Source: Oceanicoccus sp. KOV_DT_Chl
Lineage (GTDB): Bacteria > Pseudomonadota > Gammaproteobacteria > Pseudomonadales > Dasaniaceae
Assembly: GCF_900120175.1 (NCBI RefSeq)
Contig: NZ_FQLF01000002.1
Coordinates: 620,001 to 684,000 of the forward strand
Direction of reading: 5' to 3'
Length of the DNA stretch: 64,000 bases
Both the position numbers and the translations under genes were made by a program. Shown in pieces: positions 37,129 to 45,652 of this stretch (positions are counted from its first letter, which is position 1; every line of letters begins with the position of its first letter). The notes under the pieces are model-generated. The model searched no databases. It saw only the letters and a list, made by a program, of their open reading frames with translations, and was not told the origin of the DNA.

Positions 37129-37704
37129 TCAATGAGCCGTGACTGCACTGCTACTGGCTATGGATTGATACCTTGAACGATAAATATCAAGTCCGGACTC
37201 TCCGGATACCGGCTGTAAACTTTTTAGCTGCACGTTAATTTGAGCCCAATCCTGCTGATCAACATACTGCTCAATCAACGGAAATAAACGCCGCTGCTCT
37301 TGCTCCATATGCTGTAGCTGGCGATTAATATAATCACCTGTAGCTTTAATAAAACGGGTTCGGACATGAGCAACATTGGCAGTATCGGCAGACACCAGCT
37401 GATTGATATAAGCCAGTAAATTCTCAGTAAGCAACTCCAGCACTTCATGCTCAGCAATAATATCGGCAACTGCCTCAGCCGCTTTGGCTTCTCGCGCCAC
37501 TAATACCTGATAAATAATATCCTCGGCAGGGTGGTGCCAAATTTCTGGATAAACCTGAATATAATCCAGAATATCCAGAATTTTCTCTACTCCAGCGCTC
37601 GCTGGTGACAGACCAGCATAAGCTTTCACTTCACGCTCCAAATGATAAAGAACCCGTACCAGTTGCCGGTGATCCGACTGTAATTGCTGCAAGATAAGAT
37701 TCAT
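37129..37704 (-). CDS. Hemerythrin-like domain protein
   Basis: The 191-residue helical protein has the hemerythrin HHE ligand pattern: LQSDHRQLVRVL near residue 12, EIWHHPAEDIIY near residue 57, IIAEHEVLELL near residue 85, and a late HMEQEQRRLFPLIEQ. These would form a diiron site that senses or binds O2 or NO. A perfect FNR box lies 61 bp upstream of the ATG, so expression is probably induced at low oxygen. It is next to hemN on the same strand. Confidence 0.83.
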   Translation of the reverse strand: MNLILQQLQSDHRQLVRVLYHLEREVKAYAGLSPASAGVEKILDILDYIQVYPEIWHHPAEDIIYQVLVAREAKAAEAVADIIAEHEVLELLTENLLAYINQLVSADTANVAHVRTRFIKATGDYINRQLQHMEQEQRRLFPLIEQYVDQQDWAQINVQLKSLQPVSGESGLDIYRSRYQSIASSSAVTAH

Positions 37705-37764
37705 TGCCCGTCGCCATGGTGCTTACGTTGGCCTGTATTGTAATTAGCCCCGATGAAGCATCGC

Positions 37765-37778
37765 TTGATACAGATCAA
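37765..37778. promoter_or_regulatory. Perfect FNR/Anr box upstream of the hemerythrin gene
   Basis: TTGATACAGATCAA matches TTGAT-N4-ATCAA at all ten positions. It is 61 bp before the hemerythrin-like start on the minus strand and about 205 bp before the YeeE start on the plus strand. Confidence 0.75.
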
Positions 37779-37856
37779 CTATTACCGAGTTATCAGTAAA
37801 CCGCTTTAACTCGACGCTTACGCCCACCCAAAAACCCGATAGCCCACCGCCAAATA

Positions 37857-37870
37857 CTGATCTATATCAA
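37857..37870. promoter_or_regulatory. Second FNR-like site in the 37.7-38 kb divergent region
   Basis: CTGATCTATATCAA matches the FNR consensus at 9 of 10 positions, 113 bp before the YeeE start. With the perfect box at 37765 it suggests oxygen control of both divergent units. Confidence 0.5.
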
Positions 37871-37875
37871 AAAAA

Positions 37876-37917
37876 TCTAAATTAGACATATCTAATTTAA
37901 TAAATACTAATATAATA
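37876..37917 (+). promoter_or_regulatory. Candidate BigR/SqrR-type operator upstream of the YeeE genes
   Basis: AAATTAGA-CATA-TCTAATTT (37879-37898) is a perfect interrupted palindrome, overlapping TCTAAATTAGA. ACTAATATAATA follows at 37906-37917. The same 12-mer occurs upstream of the ArsR-family gene at 39211-39222, so one repressor may control both promoters. Confidence 0.5.
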
Positions 37918-37982
37918 AGTAACCAGAACTGGATTACCTACTTTAGATATCAATAACTAATCAGCTACCAAGGAGCGCTCAC

Positions 37983-38543
37983 ATGTACTTAAATTGGAAA
38001 ATTGGCGGGTTACTACTGGGACTCATCTTTTTATTAACCGTCGCAATCGTCAAACCCATAGGCGTATCGACTCAATTTGTCATTCTGGACGGCATTGTTG
38101 CATCGTGGTTTTACCCGCAACTGGTGCAGGAAGATAGCAACAGCAAGACAGGTTACAGCAGCTCCAACCCCTACCTTGATAAGTCAGGTGGCAAGTATGC
38201 CCAAGCCGCGGCCAAACCGCAGAACTATGGCATGTTATTTGTCATAGCAATGGCGCTTGGCGGCACGCTCAGTCACCTGACCCTGAAAAAATCTAACCCG
38301 CCTCGACAACAAATACCGCATTTTCATCAGGCGCGCTTTGGCAGCAACAGTAAAGTTTCACGCTACTCGCTGGCTTTTATTGGCGGGGTACTCGCACTGT
38401 GGGGCGCTCGGCTGGCCGGAGGCTGCACCAGCGGTCACATGATGAGTGGGATGATGCAAACCTCTATCAGCGCCTATTTGTTTACCTTAGCCGCGTTTGC
38501 AGTCGCAATCCCAGTGTCTATTGCACTTTATCGCCGACGCTAA
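37983..38543 (+). CDS. YeeE/YedE family sulfur-compound transporter, first half
   Basis: The 186-residue membrane protein has four or more helices and the family motif LWGARLAGGCTSGHMMSGMM, whose Cys is central in thiosulfate transport by YeeE. A longer hydrophilic segment (residues about 50-75) precedes it. It forms a pair with the next gene 29 bp downstream; together they make the two halves of a YeeE-type channel, as in the PmpA/PmpB pair. A GGAG ribosome-binding site precedes the ATG. Confidence 0.82.
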   Translation: MYLNWKIGGLLLGLIFLLTVAIVKPIGVSTQFVILDGIVASWFYPQLVQEDSNSKTGYSSSNPYLDKSGGKYAQAAAKPQNYGMLFVIAMALGGTLSHLTLKKSNPPRQQIPHFHQARFGSNSKVSRYSLAFIGGVLALWGARLAGGCTSGHMMSGMMQTSISAYLFTLAAFAVAIPVSIALYRRR

Positions 38544-38572
38544 CTTAACAACCATCTAAAGAGGAATTTACT

Positions 38573-39130
38573 ATGGAACTCATACTCGCCATTATCTTCG
38601 GCAGCTTATTTGGCTTTGTCTTACACCGGATCGGCGCAGCTGACCCGGATAAAATTAACGGCATGCTACAGCTTACTGACCTTAGTTTGATGAAAACGAT
38701 TTTACTGGCCATCAGTATATCCTCAATTCTACTTTTCGCAGGCTTGGCGTTAGAGCTAATACCCAGCGCGCATTTAAGCGTAAAAAAAATGTATTCTGGC
38801 GTTTTGATTGGCGGCGCCTTATTAGGCGCGGGCTGGGCAATTGCGGGGTATTGCCCAGGTACAGGCTTAGTAGCCCTCGGGAGCGGCAGAATAGACGCTA
38901 TATTTTTTGTACTGGGAGGACTGGTTGGTGCTGGAATTTTTATACTTAATTTTGAATCCCTTGCCACCACAGCAGCTTTTAACCCCCTGCTGGGCGGCGA
39001 AATAACCATAGCCGCCAATGACAAAACAGCATCATTACTCCCGGTAATCAGCGGATTTATTACTGCGGCATTGATTGGCAGCTTGCTAATTGCAGCCGCG
39101 TTTTTTATACCGTCGAAACCTCGCGAGTAA
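38573..39130 (+). CDS. YeeE/YedE family sulfur-compound transporter, second half
   Basis: The 185-residue membrane protein starts with LAIIFGSLFGFVLHRIGAAD and contains AGWAIAGYCPGTGLVALGSG, the second conserved Cys block (GYCPGT) of the family. It probably works with the preceding protein to move thiosulfate or another reduced sulfur compound. AGAGGAA precedes the ATG. Confidence 0.82.
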   Translation: MELILAIIFGSLFGFVLHRIGAADPDKINGMLQLTDLSLMKTILLAISISSILLFAGLALELIPSAHLSVKKMYSGVLIGGALLGAGWAIAGYCPGTGLVALGSGRIDAIFFVLGGLVGAGIFILNFESLATTAAFNPLLGGEITIAANDKTASLLPVISGFITAALIGSLLIAAAFFIPSKPRE

Positions 39131-39200
39131 TGGCTTTAGTGGCAAAGTAATGAAGCTCGCAAGGATAGCTGGATGCGTGATGAAATATTAGATATTGATT

Positions 39201-39222
39201 TATTAGTAAAACTAATATAATA
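39201..39222 (+). promoter_or_regulatory. Candidate autoregulatory operator of the ArsR-family gene
   Basis: TATTAGT-AAA-ACTAATA (39201-39217) is a perfect interrupted palindrome and runs into ACTAATATAATA (39211-39222), shared with 37906-37917. It is 30 bp before the regulator start. Confidence 0.5.
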
Positions 39223-39251
39223 CCACCTCCACAACCAACAGAGTTAGCAGT

Positions 39252-39560
39252 GTGAGAAAAACGCCAAAAAATACTAGCGATATGCAAAAGCATGCGGCAG
39301 ATGCCGCCGCTTTATTAAAACAATTAGCGAATGTAAATCGCCTAATGATTTTATGCACCCTGATAGAAGGCGAGATGTCTGTTGGCGAATTGAACAAACT
39401 CATACCGCTGAGCCAGTCTGCGTTTTCACAACATTTGGCAGCTTTACGCGAGGCTAAATTAGTAACAACGCGAAGGGAATCACAAACTATTTATTATCAG
39501 CTCAATGGCGACGAAGCCATCCGGGTTATTGAAGTTTTGCAGGCTATTTACTGCAGTTAA
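39252..39560 (+). CDS. ArsR family repressor of the BigR/SqrR (persulfide-sensing) type
   Basis: The 102-residue winged-helix protein has the ArsR core LLKQLANVNRLMILCTLIEG, ELNKLIPLSQSAFSQHLAAL and TTRRESQTIYYQL. It keeps the two cysteines used by BigR and SqrR to sense persulfides through a tetrasulfide link: Cys35 in MILC and Cys101 in AIYCS. No metal-binding set is present. Flanking YeeE, rhodanese and DUF2892 genes fit sulfide/persulfide control. The start is a GTG at 39252; an ATG at 39282 has poorer context. Confidence 0.83.
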   Translation: MRKTPKNTSDMQKHAADAAALLKQLANVNRLMILCTLIEGEMSVGELNKLIPLSQSAFSQHLAALREAKLVTTRRESQTIYYQLNGDEAIRVIEVLQAIYCS

Positions 39561-39574
39561 TAGTGAGAAAGCAC

Positions 39575-40105
39575 ATGTCACAAGCCGTCATCAATGCCAC
39601 CACCTTTTTAGAAGATATTTACCCTCTAGCAAATACTTTGATTATCGACGTACGGACACCGGCAGAATTTAAATCACTGCACCTGCCGAACTCTAAAAAT
39701 TTTCCACTCGACCAGTTACATGCTGATGCCTACGCTGAGCTACTATCAACAGCCGCTGGCACCACCCTATACCTCTTATGCGGCACCGGAAAAAGAGCGC
39801 AACTGGCCAAAGAAAAACTAAGCGACCATATGGATAACCCGATAATCATTATCACCGGCGGCATCAACGAAATAGCGCGCAGCAACGTAGTGCTTAACAG
39901 CAGTGACGGCACGACCATATCGCTGGAACGTCAAGTTCGGATTGCAGCAGGTGCATTAGTAGTGCTCGGCGTTGTCTTGAGCATCACGCTTAACCCCTCG
40001 CTATTAGCACTATCCGCCGCTGTCGGCCTGGGGTTAATTTTCGCCGGTATCACCGATAGTTGCGGCATGGGGCTAGTGTTATCAAAAATGCCTTGGAATC
40101 AATAA
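39575..40105 (+). CDS. Rhodanese domain fused to a DUF2892 membrane domain
   Basis: From the ATG at 39575 the protein has 176 residues. Residues about 5-105 form a rhodanese domain with DVRTPAEF and the active-site loop YLLCGTGKRAQ (Cys69), which carries a persulfide. Residues about 118-176 form DUF2892, with two membrane helices and the conserved ending TDSCGMGLVLSKMPWN. Such fusions are common in persulfide detoxification operons. A GTG four codons upstream is possible. Confidence 0.85.
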   Translation: MSQAVINATTFLEDIYPLANTLIIDVRTPAEFKSLHLPNSKNFPLDQLHADAYAELLSTAAGTTLYLLCGTGKRAQLAKEKLSDHMDNPIIIITGGINEIARSNVVLNSSDGTTISLERQVRIAAGALVVLGVVLSITLNPSLLALSAAVGLGLIFAGITDSCGMGLVLSKMPWNQ

Positions 40106-40126
40106 ACAGCAAAGGAGCTTTCGGCA

Positions 40127-40777
40127 ATGCTAGTCATAGATTATTTCAGCGATGTACTCTGCATCTGGGCCTGGATCGCGCAACGGCGGATAGACGAACT
40201 CAATAAACAATTTAAAGACCAGATTAATATTCGCCATCACTATATGGATATTTTTGGCGACGTTAATCAAAAAATCACCACCCAATGGCAACAAAGAAAT
40301 ACTTATACGGGATTTGCCGAGCATGTACTCACCTCGGCACAGGGGTTTGAAACGGCACCTGTTAACCCCGAGATTTGGAATACAGTTCGCCCGACCACAT
40401 CAGCCAGTGCCCACCTCTTTATTCAAGCAGTAAGCATCGCTCACAGTGAACTCGAAGCTATTGCCTATGCTCGATCCCTTAGAGAAGCTTTTTTTATCAA
40501 TGCCATCGATATCAGCCAACAAGATGAATTAGTTAAACTACTTGAGCAGCAAAATCTCGATAGCAACGCGATATTGTCGATAATCAGAAACGGTCAGGCT
40601 ATAGCGGCCTTAATGAGCGACTACCAAAGAGCCAAGCAATTAAACTTAAGAGGCAGCCCCTCCTACGTCATGAACAATGAGCGGCAAATTTTATTCGGCA
40701 ATGTTGGCTATCGAGTACTGAGCGCCAATATTGAAGAAATACTAAAACACGTGAGCCACGAAGCTAGCTGGTGTTAA
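40127..40777 (+). CDS. DsbA-family thioredoxin-fold protein
   Basis: The 216-residue cytoplasmic protein follows the DsbA/FrnE/2-hydroxychromene-2-carboxylate isomerase pattern: IDYFSDVLCIWAWIAQRR (Cys13 in CIWA, where a CxxC would lie) and a late LRGSPSYVMNNER with the cis-Pro. Only one Cys of the active-site pair is kept, so it is probably not a disulfide exchanger of the usual kind. A single terminal Cys (SWC) is present. Its position after the rhodanese gene suggests a thiol or persulfide role. Confidence 0.75.
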   Translation: MLVIDYFSDVLCIWAWIAQRRIDELNKQFKDQINIRHHYMDIFGDVNQKITTQWQQRNTYTGFAEHVLTSAQGFETAPVNPEIWNTVRPTTSASAHLFIQAVSIAHSELEAIAYARSLREAFFINAIDISQQDELVKLLEQQNLDSNAILSIIRNGQAIAALMSDYQRAKQLNLRGSPSYVMNNERQILFGNVGYRVLSANIEEILKHVSHEASWC

Positions 40778-40806
40778 CGATACAGACCGCATTCAGGATA
40801 TCGATA

Positions 40807-41019
40807 ATGGGAAAAAATGATAAAGAACAAGACCAACCACTCACGCTACTTGAGGTGGCCAGCAGTGTGTTAGCCGCCGCCTTTGGCGTGCAATCAAAAG
40901 AGAAAAAGCAGCGAGATTTTACTCATGGCAAACCACTGCAATTCGTCATTGTTGGAGTGGTTTTTACACTGCTTTTTTTGGTAACCGTTATTTCAATTGT
41001 CAATATAGTGCTGAAATAA
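40807..41019 (+). CDS. DUF2970 family small membrane protein
   Basis: From the ATG at 40807 the product has 70 residues: a hydrophilic N-terminal part with LTLLEVASSVLAAAFGVQSK, the DUF2970 signature, and one C-terminal membrane helix (FVIVGVVFTLLFLVTVISIV). Function is unknown. A GTG at 40771 overlaps the preceding gene and is less likely. Confidence 0.78.
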   Translation: MGKNDKEQDQPLTLLEVASSVLAAAFGVQSKEKKQRDFTHGKPLQFVIVGVVFTLLFLVTVISIVNIVLK

Positions 41020-41031
41020 AATGCGTAAGCT

Positions 41032-43152
41032 CTAATCCACCTTCAACGTCTTCAGCTCGGCATCCAGATTTGCCACGATAATACGCAGCGAATCACTGAC
41101 TTTATCCAAATCAGTTGCCTGATCACTAAGCGACACTGCTGAATCACCAATATAAGTTACATTCTTACTAATATCATGACTCACCGCACTTTGCTGCTCT
41201 GCTGCAGTTGCTACTTGAATAGCGCTGGCGGTAATATCATTAACTCGCCCGGTAATTTGTAATAGATTTTCAAGGCTGGCCTTGGTGTCATTCACTGTCG
41301 AAGCAGCTCGCTGCTGACTCAACTGGATTTGCTCTACCGCGCTGCGAACATCGTTTTGCAAGGCACCAATTAAGCCATTAATTTCTTCAGTAGACTCCTG
41401 CGTTCTTGCCGCCAAATGTCGAACTTCATCGGCAACAACGGCAAAACCTCGCCCTTGTTCACCAGCTCTGGCCGCTTCAATGGCCGCATTCAAAGCCAAT
41501 AAATTAGTCTGTTCTGCAATACCTCTAATTGACACCAAAATGCTGTATATATTTTCACTTTGCCCGGAAACTCTCTGGATTTGCTCAGTAGATTCATTCA
41601 TCTGCTGCGCTAGAGATTCCACGTCTCTTACGGCATGCTGAAATACCTCCTGGGTATTACTAACAAACTCTGAAACTTCATTAGCCGCAACAGACACATC
41701 ACTCGCTAATCTCGCCACTTCTGAGCTGGTCGCTGATAATTCCTCAACGGCCACCGCCACACTGTCAGTTTCTCTTTTCTGGTCATCTGTGGCTTTACGA
41801 GTGGCTGAAGCAGACTCCATCAAATGAATAAACTCTTCACTCAAGGAAGTGGACTGTGACTTGATAGAGCGAATCATTACTTTTAACTTTTCAGTGAAAA
41901 GATTGAAACTGTTACCCATTTCAATCAATTCCCTATGATTATCAATCTCTAAAGTCTTGGTCAAATCACCATCGGCCGAAGCCAACGCATTGAGCTGCTG
42001 CGTCATACGTGCCATGGGGTCAACCAGTGATTTGGCTAACAATAAAAATATAATCACTGACACCGCCAATATGAGCACACCTGCAATTTGCATTTTTTGC
42101 AGGGCATTACTCATGTGATCATCCATTTTGTTGGTCATTGCATTTAGCCCCGCCAACGCGACCGCCTTATCTTGTCGAATTAATAAATCCCACTGCGTGG
42201 ATGACGCTTCAATATTCACACGACTAAATGCTATTAAATATTGAGCGTCATCACTATTTGAAACCTCCCGATCACGCCAGACTTTATCCATTTCCTGATC
42301 AACTTCGGCTAACGCCAAATGTAATTTATCGGGGTAACTGGTTGAGGCAATAATGCGACCTTCAGCACTTAGCAAAGTCATTTCAACACCTTTTGCTGAA
42401 GTGCCAGCCACAATATCCAATAGCGTTTTTTGCAGTACCGGCAGGTTGATATCCAGCCCTACTTGCCCAAGGAAGGTATTACCGGATAAAACAGGAACCG
42501 AAATAGTGGTCATCAGAACTTCATTGCCAGGCGATATTTCGTACAAATAAGGATTGAGCGTACAGGTTTTTTTGGCATCGTAAGAACAAAGATACCATTC
42601 GGACTCTCTTTGTCCGTATTCGTCCAATTCAGATAAATATTTTTCCTCAGCATCTTCTACTGGATAGTATTCCAATTTACCGGCGTCTCTGACCCAGTAA
42701 ACCTCTAATGTACCGGTTGGGGTACTATGATCCCCCTGATCTATATTGTTTTTATCATTGCCATCATAACCATTCACTTCAAATTGACTATACATCGCAC
42801 TGATTTGCGGATTAGCTGCCAAAAAATCGCGAGTCAATTCCTTTACTCGTTCCCTTGATAGCGGGTTACCACCATTGGCACTAGCACTCACGGTCAGTAC
42901 CTCTGCCAACGTAGTCGCAACGGCTGCTGATGAATTCAGATAGGCCTCAACCATTTGCGAACTTTTATTAGCTGTTTGCTGCAATCCAACCAGAATTGCC
43001 TGATTAATTTCCGCTGAAGCCAGACCTTGCACGTCGACACTTGATGATTTCATGCTGCTAACCCCAAGGTACATAAGCGAGCTGATTGCCAGGATCATAA
43101 TCAGCATGGTCCCAACCACCAGTTTCACTCTTATACTTAATGTATTAATCAC
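41032..43152 (-). CDS. Methyl-accepting chemotaxis protein with periplasmic Cache domain
   Basis: The 706-residue chemoreceptor has a first membrane helix at about residues 11-31 and a large periplasmic double-Cache-like sensor to about residue 345 ([39 protein letters not shown]). A second helix ([19 protein letters not shown]), a HAMP segment with [16 protein letters not shown], and the signalling domain follow. The conserved tip is [20 protein letters not shown] then [15 protein letters not shown]. The ligand is unknown. It is a single-gene unit convergent with the DUF2970 gene. Confidence 0.92.
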   Translation of the reverse strand: MINTLSIRVKLVVGTMLIMILAISSLMYLGVSSMKSSSVDVQGLASAEINQAILVGLQQTANKSSQMVEAYLNSSAAVATTLAEVLTVSASANGGNPLSRERVKELTRDFLAANPQISAMYSQFEVNGYDGNDKNNIDQGDHSTPTGTLEVYWVRDAGKLEYYPVEDAEEKYLSELDEYGQRESEWYLCSYDAKKTCTLNPYLYEISPGNEVLMTTISVPVLSGNTFLGQVGLDINLPVLQKTLLDIVAGTSAKGVEMTLLSAEGRIIASTSYPDKLHLALAEVDQEMDKVWRDREVSNSDDAQYLIAFSRVNIEASSTQWDLLIRQDKAVALAGLNAMTNKMDDHMSNALQKMQIAGVLILAVSVIIFLLLAKSLVDPMARMTQQLNALASADGDLTKTLEIDNHRELIEMGNSFNLFTEKLKVMIRSIKSQSTSLSEEFIHLMESASATRKATDDQKRETDSVAVAVEELSATSSEVARLASDVSVAANEVSEFVSNTQEVFQHAVRDVESLAQQMNESTEQIQRVSGQSENIYSILVSIRGIAEQTNLLALNAAIEAARAGEQGRGFAVVADEVRHLAARTQESTEEINGLIGALQNDVRSAVEQIQLSQQRAASTVNDTKASLENLLQITGRVNDITASAIQVATAAEQQSAVSHDISKNVTYIGDSAVSLSDQATDLDKVSDSLRIIVANLDAELKTLKVD

Positions 43153-43426
43153 GTACTGTCCCTCAACATAGAAGAATAACTAAATGAGCCTGCTTCATGT
43201 ATCGGCAGGGATTAAACCAAATTGAATTAATAAGCTGAATATAGCCTAACAGCGTTATTCGTTCACGGGCACAGCTAAAATCAGCACAGCAAGTGTATTC
43301 ACGTCGAAGACAACCTTGGATAATAGTAAATAAAGAGCAAAGATTGCTACCTCACTTGTCATTTGCTTAATACTCAGGTTAGCCTTAGCCCAAATAATGA
43401 CGTATTCCAGCAAGAGACCTTATAAC

Positions 43427-44206
43427 ATGAATACCGCCAGTCAACTCACCGCCCATGTAATCCAGCGTATCCAGCAGTTTGAAACCCTTACCCCAATCCA
43501 CACTGACAATAACAGCAACGTCTATGCAATACTGATGCACCCCCAATCGGGTATTGAGGTTGGCAGCATTCGCGTCTACCAAGGCTCTAACATTATCGAT
43601 AAGGTGGTGGAAGTGAATCTGCGTGCCGATGAAATGGCAATGGATGCTTATATGGTGATGGCCTTTACTCGCCCAGGGAGCCTTTACCCACATCTGGCTT
43701 TTGATACTGAATTACAAACTGAAGACTCAGCTTTTCATATTGATTTACTGCACAAGCGTGAATTCTCTACCGACATTGCTTATATCCAATCAGTTATGCA
43801 ACCACTCAGCAACGCTTTTAATGCCGCCAATAACAACCCTGACTTTCGTTTTAGTGAAGCGACTTTATTAATGAAAGCCCTGCTCAACCCCTGGATGGCA
43901 TCCTATCATTGTGCGCCAGAGTATTTACCTGATGCACAAGTGACCATCGATGCGTATCTGGATCACTGGCTGTCGCTGGCAAAGCGACCGGCAGATGAAT
44001 TTCAGGTGAATACTGATGACTGTGATACTGTCGCAGCTTTTGACCGCGCCCATAGAGCTGCCATCTTTGACCCACAAGTGGATATACTTTGGGAAATGAT
44101 CAGCAATCTTATCGGTACAGAAAGTCGCGATTTAATTTTACGATTGGTCAGGGGAACTAACGAAAAAGCCCCGCTCGCAACTCACGCTCGGGGCAATACA
44201 ACTTAA
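43427..44206 (+). CDS. Second RCCR/bilin-reductase-like protein, convergent with a Rieske oxygenase
   Basis: From the ATG at 43427 the protein has 259 residues and no signal peptide. Its block order matches the RCCR-like protein at 17364: LYPHLAFDTELQTEDSAFHI then DLLHKREFSTDIAYIQ (compare VPNFGCALG and NDLIPRVDTWTNIDYVDQFY), PDFRFSEATLLMKALLNPWM (compare PRFMPFVSRDLYTRFAMTPT), a HWLSL helix, DRAHRAAIFDPQVDI (compare HIVRRNICERDPANN), and IGTESRDLILRLV (compare YGPELGDRLVKTI). An acidic residue (Asp93) sits near where plant RCCR has its catalytic Glu. Similarity is remote and judged by eye. An alternative is an unrelated alpha-beta-alpha sandwich family. Confidence 0.5.
   Translation: MNTASQLTAHVIQRIQQFETLTPIHTDNNSNVYAILMHPQSGIEVGSIRVYQGSNIIDKVVEVNLRADEMAMDAYMVMAFTRPGSLYPHLAFDTELQTEDSAFHIDLLHKREFSTDIAYIQSVMQPLSNAFNAANNNPDFRFSEATLLMKALLNPWMASYHCAPEYLPDAQVTIDAYLDHWLSLAKRPADEFQVNTDDCDTVAAFDRAHRAAIFDPQVDILWEMISNLIGTESRDLILRLVRGTNEKAPLATHARGNTT
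44163..44194 (-). terminator. Intrinsic terminator of the Rieske gene, inside the convergent gene's 3' end
   Basis: On the minus strand GCCCCG and CGGGGC pair around a 15-base loop and are followed by TTTTT. It lies 35-66 bp beyond the Rieske stop, within the last codons of the RCCR-like gene. Confidence 0.65.
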
Positions 44207-44228
44207 AAACACTATTAGCTGATACTGT

Positions 44229-45401
44229 TTAGCCGGCCTTTTTAACCGATTCCAAACCCGGCGCAGCAATAGTAGGGACAGGATCAAACACCCAACCTTT
44301 TTCAGTACGGCGACGCGGTGATGGAATAGCATAAACGACTTCTAACTCATCACGCTTAATCGCTGCCGTGTCAATTCGCCACCCCATAGCATCCCATTGC
44401 TTTATAAACTGACGATAGCCATAGATCGCCTTATCAGAAGGCAATAGCACTTCGCTGGTCATATCATTCGGCGTTTTAACCGGCTTTATCCCTTCCAACA
44501 CGGTTACATCTTCTTCAGCAATAGAAGCATTCATCTCCTTGATTTCATCATCGTCAGCGACGTCTTCTGGCAAGAAATTACAGATTGAAATATTAAAAGC
44601 CGTGGTGTGAGATTCATCCACCGGTGTTTCAAACAAATATTGATGCATCCAGTTTTCTGGCGTGATATGAATATATGTCCACACTGAATTGGGCCCTGAA
44701 TGACCGGCACTGACATTCATATCGCCTTCGCCATCGCGAGCACTTTCACCTTTATACATCACATCGTGAGTACTGGCTGGCGCATAAAAACGATGCCAAA
44801 AACCATTGCCCCAGTCATGCTCTACTGGTTCTAACTTATTAACTTTATAGGTCTCTTGCCGATTACCCATAAAACCGTGGGCACGGTGTACATATTCATT
44901 ATGCGACGGGTCAATACCATTCTCGACACAGCGCTCATAATTGGCATTAATCGGCCAGCTCATTGCAACCGCCCGCCAATCCTCTTTAGGATATTGATAA
45001 TCTTGTGGGTTCCAATCCGGCGACATCAATGGTGGCCGTTCTTCCTCAGGTAGATCACCCAAAAACGCAAACACCAGGCCATATTTTTCCTGCACCGGAT
45101 AAGAATCAATTTTTGTTCGGCTCGGGATTTTTTGATTTTCGACACCTAGCGAAGGAATATATTCACAATCGCCCGCACCGTTAAATTGCCAGCCGTGGTA
45201 TGGACATTCAACCCGCCCCTCGCGAATCCGCCCTTCTCCCAACGATCCGCCGCGATGCGTACACACGTCATGCAAGCAATGCACCACGCCTTGCTCATCG
45301 CGAAATAGCACAAAGTCCTGCATTAAGCGACGAACCTTTACTGGCTTATCCGCCGTGATATCTTCAGCCAAAGCCATTGCATACCAAAAATTTATATACA
45401 T
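44229..45401 (-). CDS. Rieske non-heme iron oxygenase, alpha subunit (pheophorbide a oxygenase-like group)
   Basis: The 390-residue protein has the Rieske [2Fe-2S] ligands in CTHRGGSLGEG (Cys47, His49) and CPYHGWQF (Cys66, His69). The mononuclear iron site is in ENGIDPSHNEYVHRAHGF (Asp164, His167, His172 or 175). The layout is that of single-component-type oxygenases such as PaO, VanA and other ring-hydroxylating enzymes, with no beta-subunit gene nearby. It needs an external reductase, which is not encoded in this window next to it. It converges with the RCCR-like gene and has a perfect FNR-type box 109 bp upstream. The substrate is unknown. Confidence 0.85.
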   Translation of the reverse strand: MYINFWYAMALAEDITADKPVKVRRLMQDFVLFRDEQGVVHCLHDVCTHRGGSLGEGRIREGRVECPYHGWQFNGAGDCEYIPSLGVENQKIPSRTKIDSYPVQEKYGLVFAFLGDLPEEERPPLMSPDWNPQDYQYPKEDWRAVAMSWPINANYERCVENGIDPSHNEYVHRAHGFMGNRQETYKVNKLEPVEHDWGNGFWHRFYAPASTHDVMYKGESARDGEGDMNVSAGHSGPNSVWTYIHITPENWMHQYLFETPVDESHTTAFNISICNFLPEDVADDDEIKEMNASIAEEDVTVLEGIKPVKTPNDMTSEVLLPSDKAIYGYRQFIKQWDAMGWRIDTAAIKRDELEVVYAIPSPRRRTEKGWVFDPVPTIAAPGLESVKKAG

Positions 45402-45509
45402 GTTTTATCCTCTTATTCGCCTTTAACTAGAACTTGATGCAAACCACTACGTATCAACGTTGTTAGTAGCAATTTGTAGCGATTATGAATACAGCACCTG
45501 ATAACAGTT

Positions 45510-45523
45510 TTGATGCAGATCAA
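45510..45523. promoter_or_regulatory. Perfect FNR/Anr box upstream of the Rieske oxygenase
   Basis: TTGATGCAGATCAA matches TTGAT-N4-ATCAA at all ten positions. It lies 109 bp before the Rieske start (minus strand) and 130 bp before the GntR start (plus strand). The GntR gene or the oxygenase, or both, may respond to oxygen. Confidence 0.65.
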
Positions 45524-45628
45524 CATTTGTCAGCAACCTAACAAAATTTAAATTTCTTAACAGAGCCTTAAACTTAAGCTTAGGATGCCAATTTCGCTAT
45601 TCATACAATGCTGGTCCAGCACTAAAAT

Positions 45629-45640
45629 TGGACATGTCCA
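45629..45640. promoter_or_regulatory. 12-bp palindrome before the GntR gene, candidate operator
   Basis: TGGACATGTCCA is a perfect palindrome 13 bp before the first ATG of the GntR gene. A second short one, GCTGGTCCAGC, lies at 45610-45620. Autoregulation by the GntR protein is the simplest guess. Confidence 0.45.
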
Positions 45641-45652
45641 CATATCCTTGCT

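Noticed and set aside
43385-43693. 102-codon minus-strand frame at the start of the second RCCR-like gene
   Set aside because: It is shadow sequence opposite the supported plus-strand gene.
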